Assembly (NCBI GenBank): GCA_021229015.1
Contig: CM037781.1
Span: 68,096,345-68,160,344, forward strand
Direction of reading: 5' to 3'
Length of the DNA: 64,000 bases
Source: Solen grandis
Taxonomy: Eukaryota > Mollusca > Bivalvia > Adapedonta > Solenidae
Part shown: one piece after another, positions 37,572-48,899 of the stretch
How positions within the stretch are numbered: position 1 is the stretch's first letter
Layout: the number at the start of each line of letters is the position of its first letter
Translations under genes and position numbers: made by a program
Notes under the pieces: model-generated
The model's input: the letters and a program-made list of their open reading frames with translations, nothing else
What the model was told of the DNA's origin: nothing
Database searches by the model: none

Positions 37572-39028
37572 TGTCTCGGCCGGAGACTATAGTGCATGTC
37601 TGATGTCTCGGAGACCATAGTGCAAGTCTGATGTCTCGAGAACATAGTGCATATCTGATGTCTCGGAGACCATAGTGCACGTCTGATGTCTCGGAGAACA
37701 CAGTGCACGTCTGATGTCTCGGAGACCATAGTGCATATCTGATGTCTCGGAGATCAGAGTGCACGTCTGATGTCTCGGAGACCATAGTGCATGTCTGATG
37801 TCTCGGAGACCATAGTGCACGTCTGATGTCTCGGAGAACATAGTGCATGTCTGATGTCTCGGAGAACATAGTGCATGTTTGATGTCTCGGAGACCATGGT
37901 GCATGTCTGATGTCTCGGAGACCATAGTGCATGTCTGATGTCTCGGAGAACATAGTGCATGTCTGATGTCTCGGAGAACAAAGTGCACGTCTGATGTCTC
38001 AGAGAACATAGTGCATATCTGATGTCTCGGAGACCATAGTGCACGTCTGATGTCTCGGAGACCATAGTGCACGTCTGATGTCTCGGAGAACATAGTGCAC
38101 GTCTGATGTCTCGGAGACCATAGTGCACGTCTGATGTCTCGGAGACCATAGTGCACGTCTGATGTCTCGGAGAATTAGTGCACGTCTGATGTCTCGGAGA
38201 CCATAGTGCACGTCTGATGTCTCGGAGAACATAGTGCATATCTGATGTCTCGGAGACCATAGTGCACGTCTGATGTCTCGGAGAACATAGTGCATATCTG
38301 ATGTCTCGGAGACCATAGTGCACGTCTGATGTCTCGGAGAACATAGTGCATGTTTGATGTCTCGGAGGACATAGTGCATATCTGATGTCTCGGAGAACAT
38401 AGTGCATGTGTGATGTCTCGGAGACCATAGTGCATGTCTGATGTCTCGGAGACCATAGTGCATGTCTGATGTCTCGGAGACCATAGTGCATGTCTGATGT
38501 CTCGGAGAACATAGTGCACGTCTGATGTCTCGGAGACCATAGTGGACGTCTGATGTCTCGGAGAATTAGTGCACGTCTGATGTCTCGGAGACCATAGTGC
38601 ACGTCTGATGTCTCGGAGAACATAGTGCATATCTGATGTCTCGGAGACCATAGTGCACGTCTGATGTCTCGGAGAACATAGTGCATATCTGATGTCTCGG
38701 AGACCATAGTGCACGTCTGATGTCACGGAGAACATAGTGCATGTCTGATGTCTCGGAGAGCATAGTGCATGTCTGATGTCTCGGAGAACATAGTGCATAT
38801 CTGATGTCTCGGAGAACATAGTGCATGTCTGATGTCTCGGAGACCATAGTGCATGTCTGATGTCTCGGAGAACATAGTGCATGTCTGATGTCTCGGAGAA
38901 CATAGTGCATGTCTGATGTCTCGGAGACCATAGTGCACGTCTGATGTCTCGGAGAACATAGTGCATGTCTGATGTCTCGGAGAACATGGTGCATGTCTAA
39001 TGTCTCGGAGACCATAGTGCACGTCTGA
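37572..39028. repeat. 28-bp minisatellite, about 52 copies
   Basis: The core is GATGTCTCGGAGACCATAG followed by TGCACGTCT, 28 bp in all. The total length of about 1457 bp gives 52 units. Variation is concentrated at two places: ACC or AAC after GGAG, and CACG, CATG or CATA after GTG. Two units carry a 1-bp deletion (GGAGAATTAG at 38169 and 38560). They lie 391 bp apart with the same neighbours, showing a 14-unit higher-order duplication. The unit holds the near-palindromes GTCTCGGAGAC and GTGCAC. Because 28 is not a multiple of 3 and the minus strand has no stops, all three minus-strand frames stay open. These ORFs are not evidence of a gene. Confidence 0.97.
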
Positions 39029-40850
39029 ATCTTATTAGTGCTAATTTTTTCAAACAATCGAACGTATTCTTTTTTTTTCTCTTTTACCCATGTTCTGTTA
39101 CATAGTTATTTCGCCATAATGACCTCTTTCAAGTTATATATTCATATACACACATATTTAATAAACATATAAAAAATGATTTTTTTTTCTTGCTTTTCAA
39201 TCCTCTATCTTAAGTTTAGTTTGACCAACGAAACATATCTGATCTTCAAAATAAAACTAGTTTGCAAATGTCTCATCTTGTATAGTGCAATGTAAAATAG
39301 CAAATCAATGTGCTAACTAGAATGTCGTAAGGACGCTTTGACGAAACAGTAAAGACTATAATTCATTTATGCTGCAAAATAGTCTTAATACAGCGACATT
39401 AACTAAATGTATGGGAGAGACAAGATTTCGTCTGGAATTACGATATAAAAAATTACTCGAAATTGAATTCAAGATTCCCTTCGACTTAAACTTACAATTG
39501 CTGTCTGAAATCTAATTTACGAATCGGTTCACATTAAGTTCTTGATGTAAGAAATTTAGAAACTTTATCAAAACTGTATGAATAACATTAACCTTTATCT
39601 TTTGTAAAGTGCATTGCTCTTCAGAAAACCGTCCTTGGAAGCATAAACATAAACTATCGAAAGTAATTGATCAGAATGTATTTGACCATTTATCTATACT
39701 GTTTTATCTTTTCATTCATTACGTCATGTAAAAATTCTACACTGTCATCATGTCATGTACAATTCTTAAATTTGTATTATCAATATTTTTGTTGAATTAG
39801 ACACCTTAACCTTATATTGTTCCAAAAATGGACAATCAAATTAACATACATATGTTTTACAGACAATTCAAAACATTGCTTACAAAATATAAAGTATACT
39901 GTAATTAAATATAAAAGATTGATGCTCTATTAACAAAGTTTTCGATCACGTAATGTATTTTGTTACTACTTCTTATAACACATTTATACGTTATATATAT
40001 TGTTTAGCCTCTTAATTAGCGATATGTCTTTGTCTTATATTGTTTTCAGGTAGACGGCAACAGGTAAGAATATGCTGTACCATTACCATGTAGTACATGA
40101 CCTGCTAATTCAGGAATTATATTTAGATGTTGGTGAAGTTGGAGAAAAGGTTAATTATTAAAGATGGGACAAATCCCATTATGTTTGAATAAGTTATCAA
40201 AATGGACGAAAGCTTAAATCATATTTACGCAACATATTTCAAATGACGTATGTATGTAGTTTGTTAATGTCTGCGATACCTGTTTGATTTTGACCTAATA
40301 TCAGCCCTCTCCTTATTCATTCCTCATTCATGTATAGACATCATGCTGTTCTTAATGACATGGTGTTGTTTTACTGTCAAATGCACGTCTAGTCTTAGAT
40401 ATCATGCAATAAAGCTCGTGATATTTCTTTTCATGAGTCGGCATCATTTGTTGATAAGATATGATTCCAGTTAGATATTAAACGACATAATATTAGTAAA
40501 TAATAAAACTACTGTTGCTTCTATTTGCCATTACTCACGATTTAATCGACGAAGATATCAGGGTGACAGGACATTACATCCTTTCAAAAATCTGATTTAA
40601 GGTAGTACTTCTCCAATGAGCACTTTTCCAGATTCTAATGAACTATATTTCTTCCGAATATATATTGTTTCACTGATATGAAATAAAAAAATAATAAAAA
40701 CAATACCATCAGTTGAAGAAGTCATTTGCATTACCCTACCTTTTATGATAATAATGAAAACACCTTAGCAACACAAAACTGGATTAGATTCAATATCTTG
40801 TCACTATTTTGTAGAAATTGCTCATCAAAATAACCATCAATACATGTGTG
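39029..40850. other. AT-rich stretch without recognisable features
   Basis: No gene, RNA or dispersed repeat is recognised. Confidence 0.6.
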
Positions 40851-41092
40851 TTAACCCTTTCCCTCATAGAGGACACCATGAAAAGACCTATGCGAACAGC
40901 ATAAAACCAGATCAGCCTGCGAGTAACTCGCAGGCTGATCAGGTTTTATGCTGTTCGCTGCTCCTCAGTGATCTGGAAATGAGGATTTTGTAATTAAATT
41001 TGGTAAGTTTTAACTGTGGTTTTCTGCAGATCAGGCTTTATGTGATACCTATTGAGGGCGTCAAAATGAGTCTATATGAGGGAAAGGGTTAA
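40851..41092. mobile_element. TTAA-flanked MITE with central hairpin, copy 1
   Basis: Ends are perfect terminal inverted repeats: TTAACCCTTTCCCTCATA at the left and its reverse complement ending at 41092, each including TTAA, the target of piggyBac-type elements. At 40892-40958 lies a 33-bp inverted repeat (GCGAACAGCATAAAACC...) with one mismatch and a single-base loop. A second copy is at 62799-63039. No transposase is present. Confidence 0.88.
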
Positions 41093-44000
41093 AATAATAA
41101 TTACAGTATTATGATTAACCATATACAAAACCATTTGCATTGAATATTTTACTGAAACTTCATGGTATGGAGAAGTGATCACCATTTTCGCACGGCATAA
41201 TTTCCTATAACTTGTGGTAGACTTTCGACTCAAATATATGTTCTCTATGCTTTGGACAAAATTCTTTTTTTTACAAAACATATTTTTGATCTCTAAGATT
41301 TATTCAAAGTATAAACACATTTTACCATTAAGATATAAAAGTAATTCGAACAGTCAAAATTTACTCTTGACTAAAATTAACAAAAATGATAATTTGCCAC
41401 TTTTATTGTGAAATACATTTTTGTTTGACATTAATATTACTAACTACAACATAAATGCACCATAAGAAATAAAGACAAACAGTAGTTCCTGCAGTTTTTT
41501 TATTCTGATTTTTAGAGGACGAAAGACAAGTGTTGACATATTAGATCGGAAGTGACCATTGACTATTTTTTTTCTTTCTAATTTGTCCTTCATTTTCAGG
41601 CATAATAGATACATCAAGACTTTTTAAATAAATATTTAAATTATGAAAAAAATACACCCCGATTTGAACTGAAAGCTTAGGGTATCTGTGGTTTCGGTCT
41701 TTTTCGCACAACTGACCGTTGTAGGGAAACAAACCGATATCGGACGATGTGTACTTGTTCGGCATTAGAGTCGTTCATCCTAAGGTGATGATTTATGAAT
41801 TTCTCCAGCTATGGTCCAACATGGAGTGCTCAACTGAACGCCGTTTTATGGATATTAGAAATGGTTATACTGTCAAAATGCTTTTAAATGAAATTGACAA
41901 ATACTATTTACTGGTAGACGGCAATAATATCCCCTCTGCATGGTTTCTGGATAGTTCAAACAGTTTTAACCTGCGAGTTAAAAATTAAAACATATCTTTG
42001 TGACCTTTATGAAAATTGATTTTAACAATTGTTGTTGTACAAGAGTTTACCGTCGTTGCGACAGAAATTTAGTCATACAGCGATGTCCAAGAGACCGCCT
42101 TATCGGCTCTTAAATATGCATTGACAGAAAACATTTCAGAAAAAAATGAAAAAGAAACAAAAATGGATCAGTATAGACACGAGTGACCTTGTATGAATAG
42201 GAGCCAAATCATTTTTATCTGAACCCTGCGACTTTAAACATGGTAATTCATACTGTTACGAACTATCATCGAATCAGTGAATTAAACATATCTATATATT
42301 GTTTGTGACAACGTTTTCTATACTTTTAAATTCATAAAGTAATTACATGTAGGTACTCAAATGTTTTAACTGAATTAAACCATTGAATAAGATATTATTT
42401 ATGTTAAGAGTTTCGTATGAGAGTTCATCCTGATACAGGGACCGGGACTGTTTGCTTGGTGTCAGATATATGTGACTTTATATAACAGATTTATATTTTA
42501 TGATATATTTCTGATCTGCTCCGACCGAACAGATCCTCTTAATGAGACTAAACAGCATATGGCGCCCATTTTGTCAGAAAATATTGACTGATGATAAAAT
42601 ACTTTTATTTCATTACGTGTTGTACATATAATATGATGAAAACACACTTTTAAAATAACACTTAGTTTTTTTTTTATTTATGATTCATATTGCATTCATG
42701 TCATGTTTTCGAACAGTTGTATTCATAAGTACCATTGTAAATTCGGATAATGCCTAAAAATTTAGGAAGGAGATAATTGCCTTTTACAGCATAACTAGTT
42801 TATCATTAAAAATGACAAAACATTATGAAAAACGAGTAACAGAATAGAATAGAAATGAGCCGAGTTTTTATTCAGGAAAAATAATTTTAGAATGACATCC
42901 TAGCATATTGTTTTGGATCAAACTGCATAGTTTAATCATTTCCTAAAACATATCGCTTTCGCAGAATCTCGGAAAAGGAGTATTAAAAAAATGCACGGAA
43001 GATTTGCAACACAGGCTCATCATCGCGAAATAAATGGCGAGGAGACGAATATTTGATGCTCTAATTTATCATGCACAAATATGAATTTCCTTTAGAAGTA
43101 TCATGCATATCAGAAATAAATCTTAATCTCATTAATTAAACATTTCTCCCGTCCACTTCATAAATTTAGAGTTTGTTCAATAACGATTTTAATAGCGTGA
43201 TTTAACAGTCTAACATTAATTGTTTCATATAAAATAATGTAAAACTATATTTCCACACATATTCCGTTATCTCTGGCCAATTACCGCAAACGACTTAGGC
43301 ACAGAGCAACTGAAAAATTAAGGACGACTATATTTTCCTTTGCCCTGTTGAACTGCAAAGTAATAAAAAACATAAAGGACATTGCTTTTCACACGGTGAC
43401 TGATCAATGAAACGCACGATGAAATATCTATGCAGTTCTAAGGACCACAGTGTTGCTAAGACGAAGACTGATTAACAACCGGTATTGTGTTGTTTGTACA
43501 ACCATGAATGTTTCTAACATGTCTGAGGAAGTAAAATGTAACATTTTTAAGTTAATTAATTTTATTGATATTTGAAGTAAATCAGACCTGTCATTATGTA
43601 ATACGTCACATGTCGTCTGCACCTAAGAACCTCTAGAAAGGCGATGACGATTTGGTATCGAAAATCCTGAAATACTAAAATACTCGTCTTTTGCGACTAT
43701 TTGAAGACGCCATTGGTCACAATCTTTGCGCATCTTTCGTACGCAGCAAAAAGATAATAACTTTTCTCGAAGAAGGTAGGTAGAGACCATGCGAATGTAA
43801 TTCAGACAGGGCATGAGTCAAACGAGAAATATTTTGATTTTAAAGCCAATTCATAAGTACTCAAAAGTTGATTCTAAACCGCATTTTATCGGTACAGAGG
43901 TGGGTATATTAAACGTTTTTAAAATAACGAATTCGGCTACCTATTATTTTTATTTAATTTTATTAAGCCTGAAATTTCATACTCTAAATGAAAATTTGAC

Positions 44001-44394
44001 TAGAAATCCTAAAGAAATAACCATAGAAAATGTCCCTAAAGCTTGCTTAAAACAAATTGATCTAATATTTTGCATTCGATTTAATGTATAGGTCATCTTT
44101 AAATCAATTATGTTCTAGAAATATGAAATAAAAACACCATAAACATAAAATCAGGTATCTAGATGTCATTAAGTATTAACTTGTTCCTTTTTTCAACTGG
44201 AAAATGGGGTTCACAAAAGTTTTTTTTCATAAATAGTAAAAACTATTGTTTTAGTTTTTAAGTTAACTATATTCTATATATTAAAATTCAAAATACAGGC
44301 TAGATTCGTTATCTCAAATTCATAGAGGAAGTTAGTGTGTTATTATTGTTTTTTTTTTTTTTTATTACCGTCCGGCATATAAGCAATATATTAT
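41093..44394. other. AT-rich stretch without a supported gene
   Basis: The only coding-like item is a 79-codon plus-strand frame at 41749-41988. It has ordinary amino-acid composition (ECSTERRFMDIRNGY, DKYYLLVDGNNIPSAWFLD) and could be an isolated exon, but it has no recognisable domain and no clear splice sites. The rest shows nothing identifiable. Confidence 0.5.
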
Positions 44395-44696
44395 AAACAA
44401 GAGGCCCATGGTAGCCCTATATCGCTCACCCGAGTACCACTGCTATAAAGGCAACCTTAAATGTTATGGACCATAACTTCCATACAAGGCATAATATTTC
44501 TTTGATTATAATCATTATGTTTACATCTGATTAGGAATGTTTTATAAATGTGGATGCTAGAATGATAACAAAGTTAAATAAGACACTGACAATTGGAGAA
44601 AGTGATGCAATACCAAGTCAGCCTTGGCAAGATAACAGTTATTAGTATTACCATCTTGGTAGATGGTATCCCATAGAACATCTGTGCCAAAGCATT
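44395..44696 (+). repeat. Left part of a molluscan interspersed repeat split by the LTR element
   Basis: It starts AAGAGGCCCATGGTAGCC and TATCGCTCACCCGAG, openings I associate with a dispersed repeat common in mollusc genomes. It continues to CATCTGTGCCAAAGCATT, where the LTR retrotransposon inserted. The right part resumes at 51496. Confidence 0.6.
44692..44696 (+). repeat. 5-bp target site duplication (left)
   Basis: GCATT here is repeated at 51496-51500, directly after the 3' LTR. A 5-bp duplication is usual for Ty3/Gypsy integrases. Confidence 0.9.
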
Positions 44697-45855
44697 TGTC
44701 ACAAAAATATTCAGTTCAGCACTCTCAGTACTATTAATTGTCAATCTTATCTTACCTGTATACCTGTGTTGTGTCACGGGTGATTGGTTTTATTGTATAT
44801 AGCTATGTGTATTGGTACTTGTGTAAGAGTGCATGGTCATTCTGAGCTGGACATCAGTAGTTGGCACACACACGAAGTGGTTGGTTGCATGTATTTGTAT
44901 AGAAGTTAAATTCCTGACGTTGTGTAGAAGAACAGCTGTTATGTGAAATACTGTGGCTACGGGTATTGACCTCCACTAGTTAATTGTCCATATTTGACAA
45001 ACTACAAGAACTTATAATAACTACCACCATCGTATATAGCTCGTTATTCTACGAAGGCCAAGACAAGATACCAGTTTCTGACATATATTGTGGAAAATTG
45101 GCGTGTGGTGTGTTTGTGATGTGAATATGTGTTACATCATTCACGAATACAATCGGGTGTTTGCTCAGAAAAAACATTTATGTGTGAAAAGGCCTAAACA
45201 AATTCTTTTATGGTTTTAATACAGAAAATGAGATAACATGTTATAACTAGCTGGTGCATATTATGTGCGGTGTTTGATAAAATTGTATAGAGACTTTTAG
45301 TGTAGTTAGCCGCATACACATTTATTGGTCTTTTAACATACCTATATATTTATCGAAGTGTAATATCAAATTCCTGTGTGGAGAACTGAACTTGTGTCCT
45401 GTGTGGTAAATTGTATATAGTCACTGCAGTTCCTGTGTGGAAACTTTATACCTGTGTGGTTGTATCGTGACTGTAATCCTGTGTGGAAAATAACTTTACA
45501 CCAGTGTGGTACTCCTGTGTGGAAAACACTGATTAACATTATACCTGTGTGGGTTTTCATATTGGACTCCTGTGTGGAAAATGCCTGTGTGGTAAAATTA
45601 AGTGAAGACGGACATATATGGTTATGATATATATATATATATATGATACTGGTTATTTATCTTAGGGCTATTTTCTTATATATGTTTTATAAATGGTTGT
45701 AATATGCTTGATGAGTAACCATATATTGTGTTAACATGTATTAAAGTGATGTTTGTAAATATGTCTCCAGTTGTAACATGATCCTATCTGCTACATTTAA
45801 ACTATAAAGAATTCGGGAAACACAAATATTCCAAACTTTTGGAACTTTTGTGACA
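44697..45855 (+). mobile_element. 5' LTR of a Gmr1-type Ty3/Gypsy retrotransposon
   Basis: It begins TGTCACAA and ends TTTTGTGACA, with short inverted ends TGTCACA/TGTGACA. It aligns with the 3' LTR (50489-51495) over its whole length except for an extra segment of about 146 bp (about 45205-45350) and a few small indels. By eye there are about a dozen substitutions in about 1 kb. It therefore inserted some time ago but is not ancient. It contains a cluster of CCTGTGTGG motifs. Confidence 0.95.
45373..45592 (+). promoter_or_regulatory. Cluster of CCTGTGTGG motifs in the LTR
   Basis: Nine exact CCTGTGTGG copies begin at 45373, 45398, 45432, 45451, 45478, 45514, 45544, 45569 and 45584, and a variant CCAGTGTGG is at 45501. 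The intervals are irregular, 13-34 bp, so this is not a simple tandem repeat. All ten positions recur in the 3' LTR, with one copy changed to CCTTTGTGG near 51221. A binding-site array for a host factor is a plausible inference. Confidence 0.6.
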
Positions 45856-45857
45856 AA

Positions 45858-45874
45858 TGGGGGCTCGTCCGGGA
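45858..45874 (+). promoter_or_regulatory. Primer-binding site, tRNA-Pro type
   Basis: Two bases after the 5' LTR lies TGGGGGCTCGTCCGGGA, the complement of the 3' end of tRNA-Pro including the added CCA. It is the same primer choice as the well-known tRNA-Pro-primed gammaretroviruses. Position and length are as expected for minus-strand priming. Confidence 0.93.
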
Positions 45875-46010
45875 GGTTACAAAAATGATTGTGCTTTATA
45901 TGTTTTATACTGATATTTTCATTAATTAGACACTTTTAGGCACAAAAGCAGATTGGATTGCGGGACTACTATTTTGTGTATATGTACAGCTTTTTTTGTA
46001 GAGTATAAAA

Positions 46011-47206
46011 ATGGAGAAGTTTATACAGTTAGGAAAGTCAGCTGGGTTAGAAGGTAAAGAGTTGTTAGAGTTTGCAAGAGAGGAGAGTAAAGGGAGGAAG
46101 ATAAAGAGAGGGAGGATAGATTGTTAGAAAGGGAATTAAAGAAAATGCAATTAGAATTTGCTGAAAGAGAGAAAGAGCTTTTGTTAGAAATGGAGAAGGT
46201 TAAGAAAAGTGGGGTTGGTGAAAAAGTACATGAGAGTGACGTGAAAGCCAAGTTACCTAAATTACCTCCATTCAATGATAGACATGATAGCATGGACGCA
46301 TATCTTAAGAGATTTGAACAATTTGCTGTTAGTGCTAAATGGAAAGAGGGAGATTGGGCAACACATCTCAGCGCGCTTTTGCAAGGAAAAGCGTTAGATG
46401 TATACTCTAGGCTGCCAAGGAGTGAAGCTTTAGAATATGAACCTCTAAAGACTGCTTTATTAAAGCGATATCAATTAACTGAAGAGGGTTTCCGAGGTAC
46501 ATTTAGAAACAGTAAGCCAGAAGTAGGAGAATTACCACAACAGTTTGTAACCCGCTTAGATGAGTACCTCATGAGATGGGTAGAGTTGTCAAATGTAACT
46601 CAAGATTTTGATGGCCTGAAAGACCTCATATTAAGGGAACAGTTTATGCAGGCTTCTTCCAAGCCACTTCAAGTATTCTTAAAGGAGAGAAAGATAGGCT
46701 CGGTTAAAGAAATGGCTGAGTTGGCTGATCAATACCAAGAGGCTCATGGATTACAATCATTTGTTACAGGTAAAGGCATTAACCCTCCAAGTCAAACTGA
46801 AAATAGAAAACAGATGAATCAAATAAATCAGAGTTATACAGTTTCTGAAAAGTCAAGAAATTGTTATGTGTGTAGAGGAAGTAGTCATGTAGCTAGAGAT
46901 TGTCCAAATAGGTTTGTTCAGAAGCAGCATAAAGTTGCAGCTGTAGGCATTGAGCACAAAAGAGGTGGTAGATATATGTGTAGATCTGGTCATGTTGGTA
47001 GAGGAGGTAGAAATAATGGGTATAGAGTAGACAGAAGATATAGAGGTAATACTCAGTCAGAAGAGAAACTTGACGAAATATTGGGTGTTTTGTTGAGAAT
47101 AAAGTTAGAAATCATAGACAGGATGGTAACATTTCTGAATTCTTTAGAAGTAAAGAGAATGTCCCTGTTATTTCTACTGCCAGTGCAAAGAGAAATTTCA
47201 AGTTAG
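46011..47206 (+). pseudogene. gag of the Gmr1-type element (frameshifted)
   Basis: Structural capsid/nucleocapsid protein. The first ATG after the primer site is at 46011, but its frame stops after about 38 codons. A frameshift near 46095 is needed to enter the long frame that runs from about 46121 to 47206. That frame has an acidic/basic coiled-coil start (ERELKKMQLEFAEREKELLL) and a capsid domain from about residue 46 (KLPKLPPFNDRHDSMDAYLKR). Its later half (FRGTFRNSKPEVGELPQQF, LILREQFMQASSKPLQVFL, VKEMAELADQY) aligns in pattern with the vertebrate SCAN domain. A CCHC zinc knuckle follows (CYVCRGSSHVARDC, about residues 248-261). Another frame change near 47095 leads towards the protease. 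Confidence 0.9.
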
Positions 47207-47211
47207 CAAAT

Positions 47212-47613
47212 ATGCCTGTTGCCGAAGGGTTTGTAAATGGTAGTAAGGTACAAGTCCTACGTGATAGTGGTTGCTCTAGCGCAGTGGTACGGAGAGATTT
47301 AGTAGATGCTGATAGTTTGACAGGGAAGACACAAACAGTTGTTCTAATAGATGGAACAGTAAGGAAGTTTCCTGTGGCCACAGTATTAGTTGAGACTCCC
47401 TATTATTCAGGTGAATTAGAAGCTTTGTGTGCTGATTACCCTGTGTATGATCTGATAATTGGAAACATTGCGGGTGTGAAAGACCCTATTTGTAGAGCTG
47501 GTGAGAAAGAAGTTACATTAGATATGTTGGTAACGTGGTGCAGACAAGAGCACAAAAAGCAAATGAGAATGATATTACCAAGGTTAAAGTTATTGATCCT
47601 GTGTCAGGAGTGA
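47212..47613 (+). pseudogene. Aspartic protease of the Gmr1-type element
   Basis: The retroviral-type protease that processes the polyprotein. The frame contains VLRDSGCSSAVV, with the active-site D-S-G at residues 18-20, then TVLVETPYY and YDLIIGNIAG near the C-terminal end of the fold. The same frame can be read upstream of 47212 to about 47095, where it would join gag after a one-base frame change. The frame drifts out of coding register after about 47535, where the integrase frame begins, so a second shift separates the two. It would normally be part of Gag-Pol rather than a separate gene. Confidence 0.88.
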
Positions 47614-48848
47614 GTGCTGACGAGTTTAAGAAAGCACAGGAGCAAGATTTGTCATTAGAAAAAGTGAGAGAGAAAGCAGAAAGTGGTAATATAGTGGAGA
47701 AGAAGAGTGGAGCGAAGGCGTGGTTTGGAAGGAACAGAGGGTTGATATACAGGTATTTCCAGTCCAGAAAAGTTGAGGATGGTAAAACTTTCAAACAGGT
47801 ATGTGTCCCGAAGGGAATGAGAGATAGAATAATGAAGGTGGCTCATGATTCTCTCATGGCAGGTCATCTTGGGATAAAAAAGACATATGAGAAGATTTTG
47901 TATAATTTTTGGTGGCCAGGATTAAATGGCGATGTAACGAGGTATTGTAGGTCATGTGACATATGTCAAAAGACTTTCCCCAAAGGCAAAACACAGAAAA
48001 TCCCAATAGGAGAACTTCCTATTATCGACAGTCCGTTTACTAGGGTGGCTGTAGATATTATCGGACCAATAAATCCTCCATCAGAGAAAAATCACAGGTT
48101 TATACTCACAATGGTAGATTATGCCACGAGATATCCGGAAGCTGTAGCTTTGAAACGGATAACAACAGAAACTGTAGCTGAAGCTCTTATAGAAATGTTC
48201 AGTAGGGTTGGTGTTCCCACAGAGATCTTGTCAGATATGGGGAAACAGTTCACTTCAGATCTAATGAAGGAAATACATAGGCTTTTATCAGTAAAACAGT
48301 TAACCACAACCCCCTATAACCCTGCCTGCAACGGATTGGTGGAAAAATTCAATGGTACATTGAAGAGCATGTTAAAAAAGATGTGTGCAGAGAAACCAAG
48401 AGATTGGTACAGGTATATTGCACCTTTACTTTTTGCGTACAGAGAAGCCCCTCAAGAGAGTACTGGGTTTTCCCCCTTCGAGTTATCATATGGGAGAACT
48501 GTTAGAGGTCCTTTACAGATATTAAAAGAGTTATGGACAAAAGACATTGACTCTAGTGAGACAAAGACAACATATGAATACATTGTTGATCTGAGAAATA
48601 GGTTGGAGAATACACTGAAAGTTGCGCAGAGCGAACTCACAAAGAATCAGAAAAGATACAAAGTATATGCAGATAGGAAGAGAAAGGTTAAGGAATTTCA
48701 GACTGGTGATAAGGTGCTAGTCTTGTTACCAACTGATAGCAGTAAACTACTCATGCACTTGAAAGGTCCATATGATATTGTTGAAAGAGTGAATGAGTAT
48801 GATTATAGAGTGAGAGTCGATGGAAAGGAAAATTTGCAAATCTGTTGA
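47535..48848 (+). pseudogene. Integrase of the Gmr1-type element, upstream of RT
   Basis: A 437-codon frame. The zinc-binding N-terminus is visible (H104, H111, C138, C141 in AHDSLMAGH and YCRSCDIC). The catalytic core has D174 (VAVDIIGP), D234 (ILSDMGKQF) and E270 (NGLVEKFNG), a D,D-35-E spacing. A GPY/F-type C-terminal module follows (LKGPYDIVERVNEYDYRV). All catalytic residues are intact. In ordinary Ty3/Gypsy elements the integrase follows RNase H. Here it lies between protease and RT, and only about 115 bp separate RNase H from the 3' LTR, leaving no room for a second integrase. A frameshift near 48830 cuts off the last residues, which continue in another frame to about 48895. Confidence 0.95.
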
Positions 48849-48899
48849 GGAAGTATGTAGAGAGAGGTGAGACGGTGGCAAGTGCTATAAGGGAAGTAG

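Noticed and set aside
37572..39028. CRISPR-like array of 28-bp repeats
   Set aside because: Repeats are contiguous with no spacers, and the sequence is eukaryotic.
37393..39057. Minus-strand ORFs of 99-317 codons
   Set aside because: They are a by-product of a stop-free 28-bp repeat, open in three frames at once, with no domain or start context.
41749..41988. 79-codon plus-strand ORF as a gene
   Set aside because: Composition is plausible but there is no domain, splice context or repeat family to support it.
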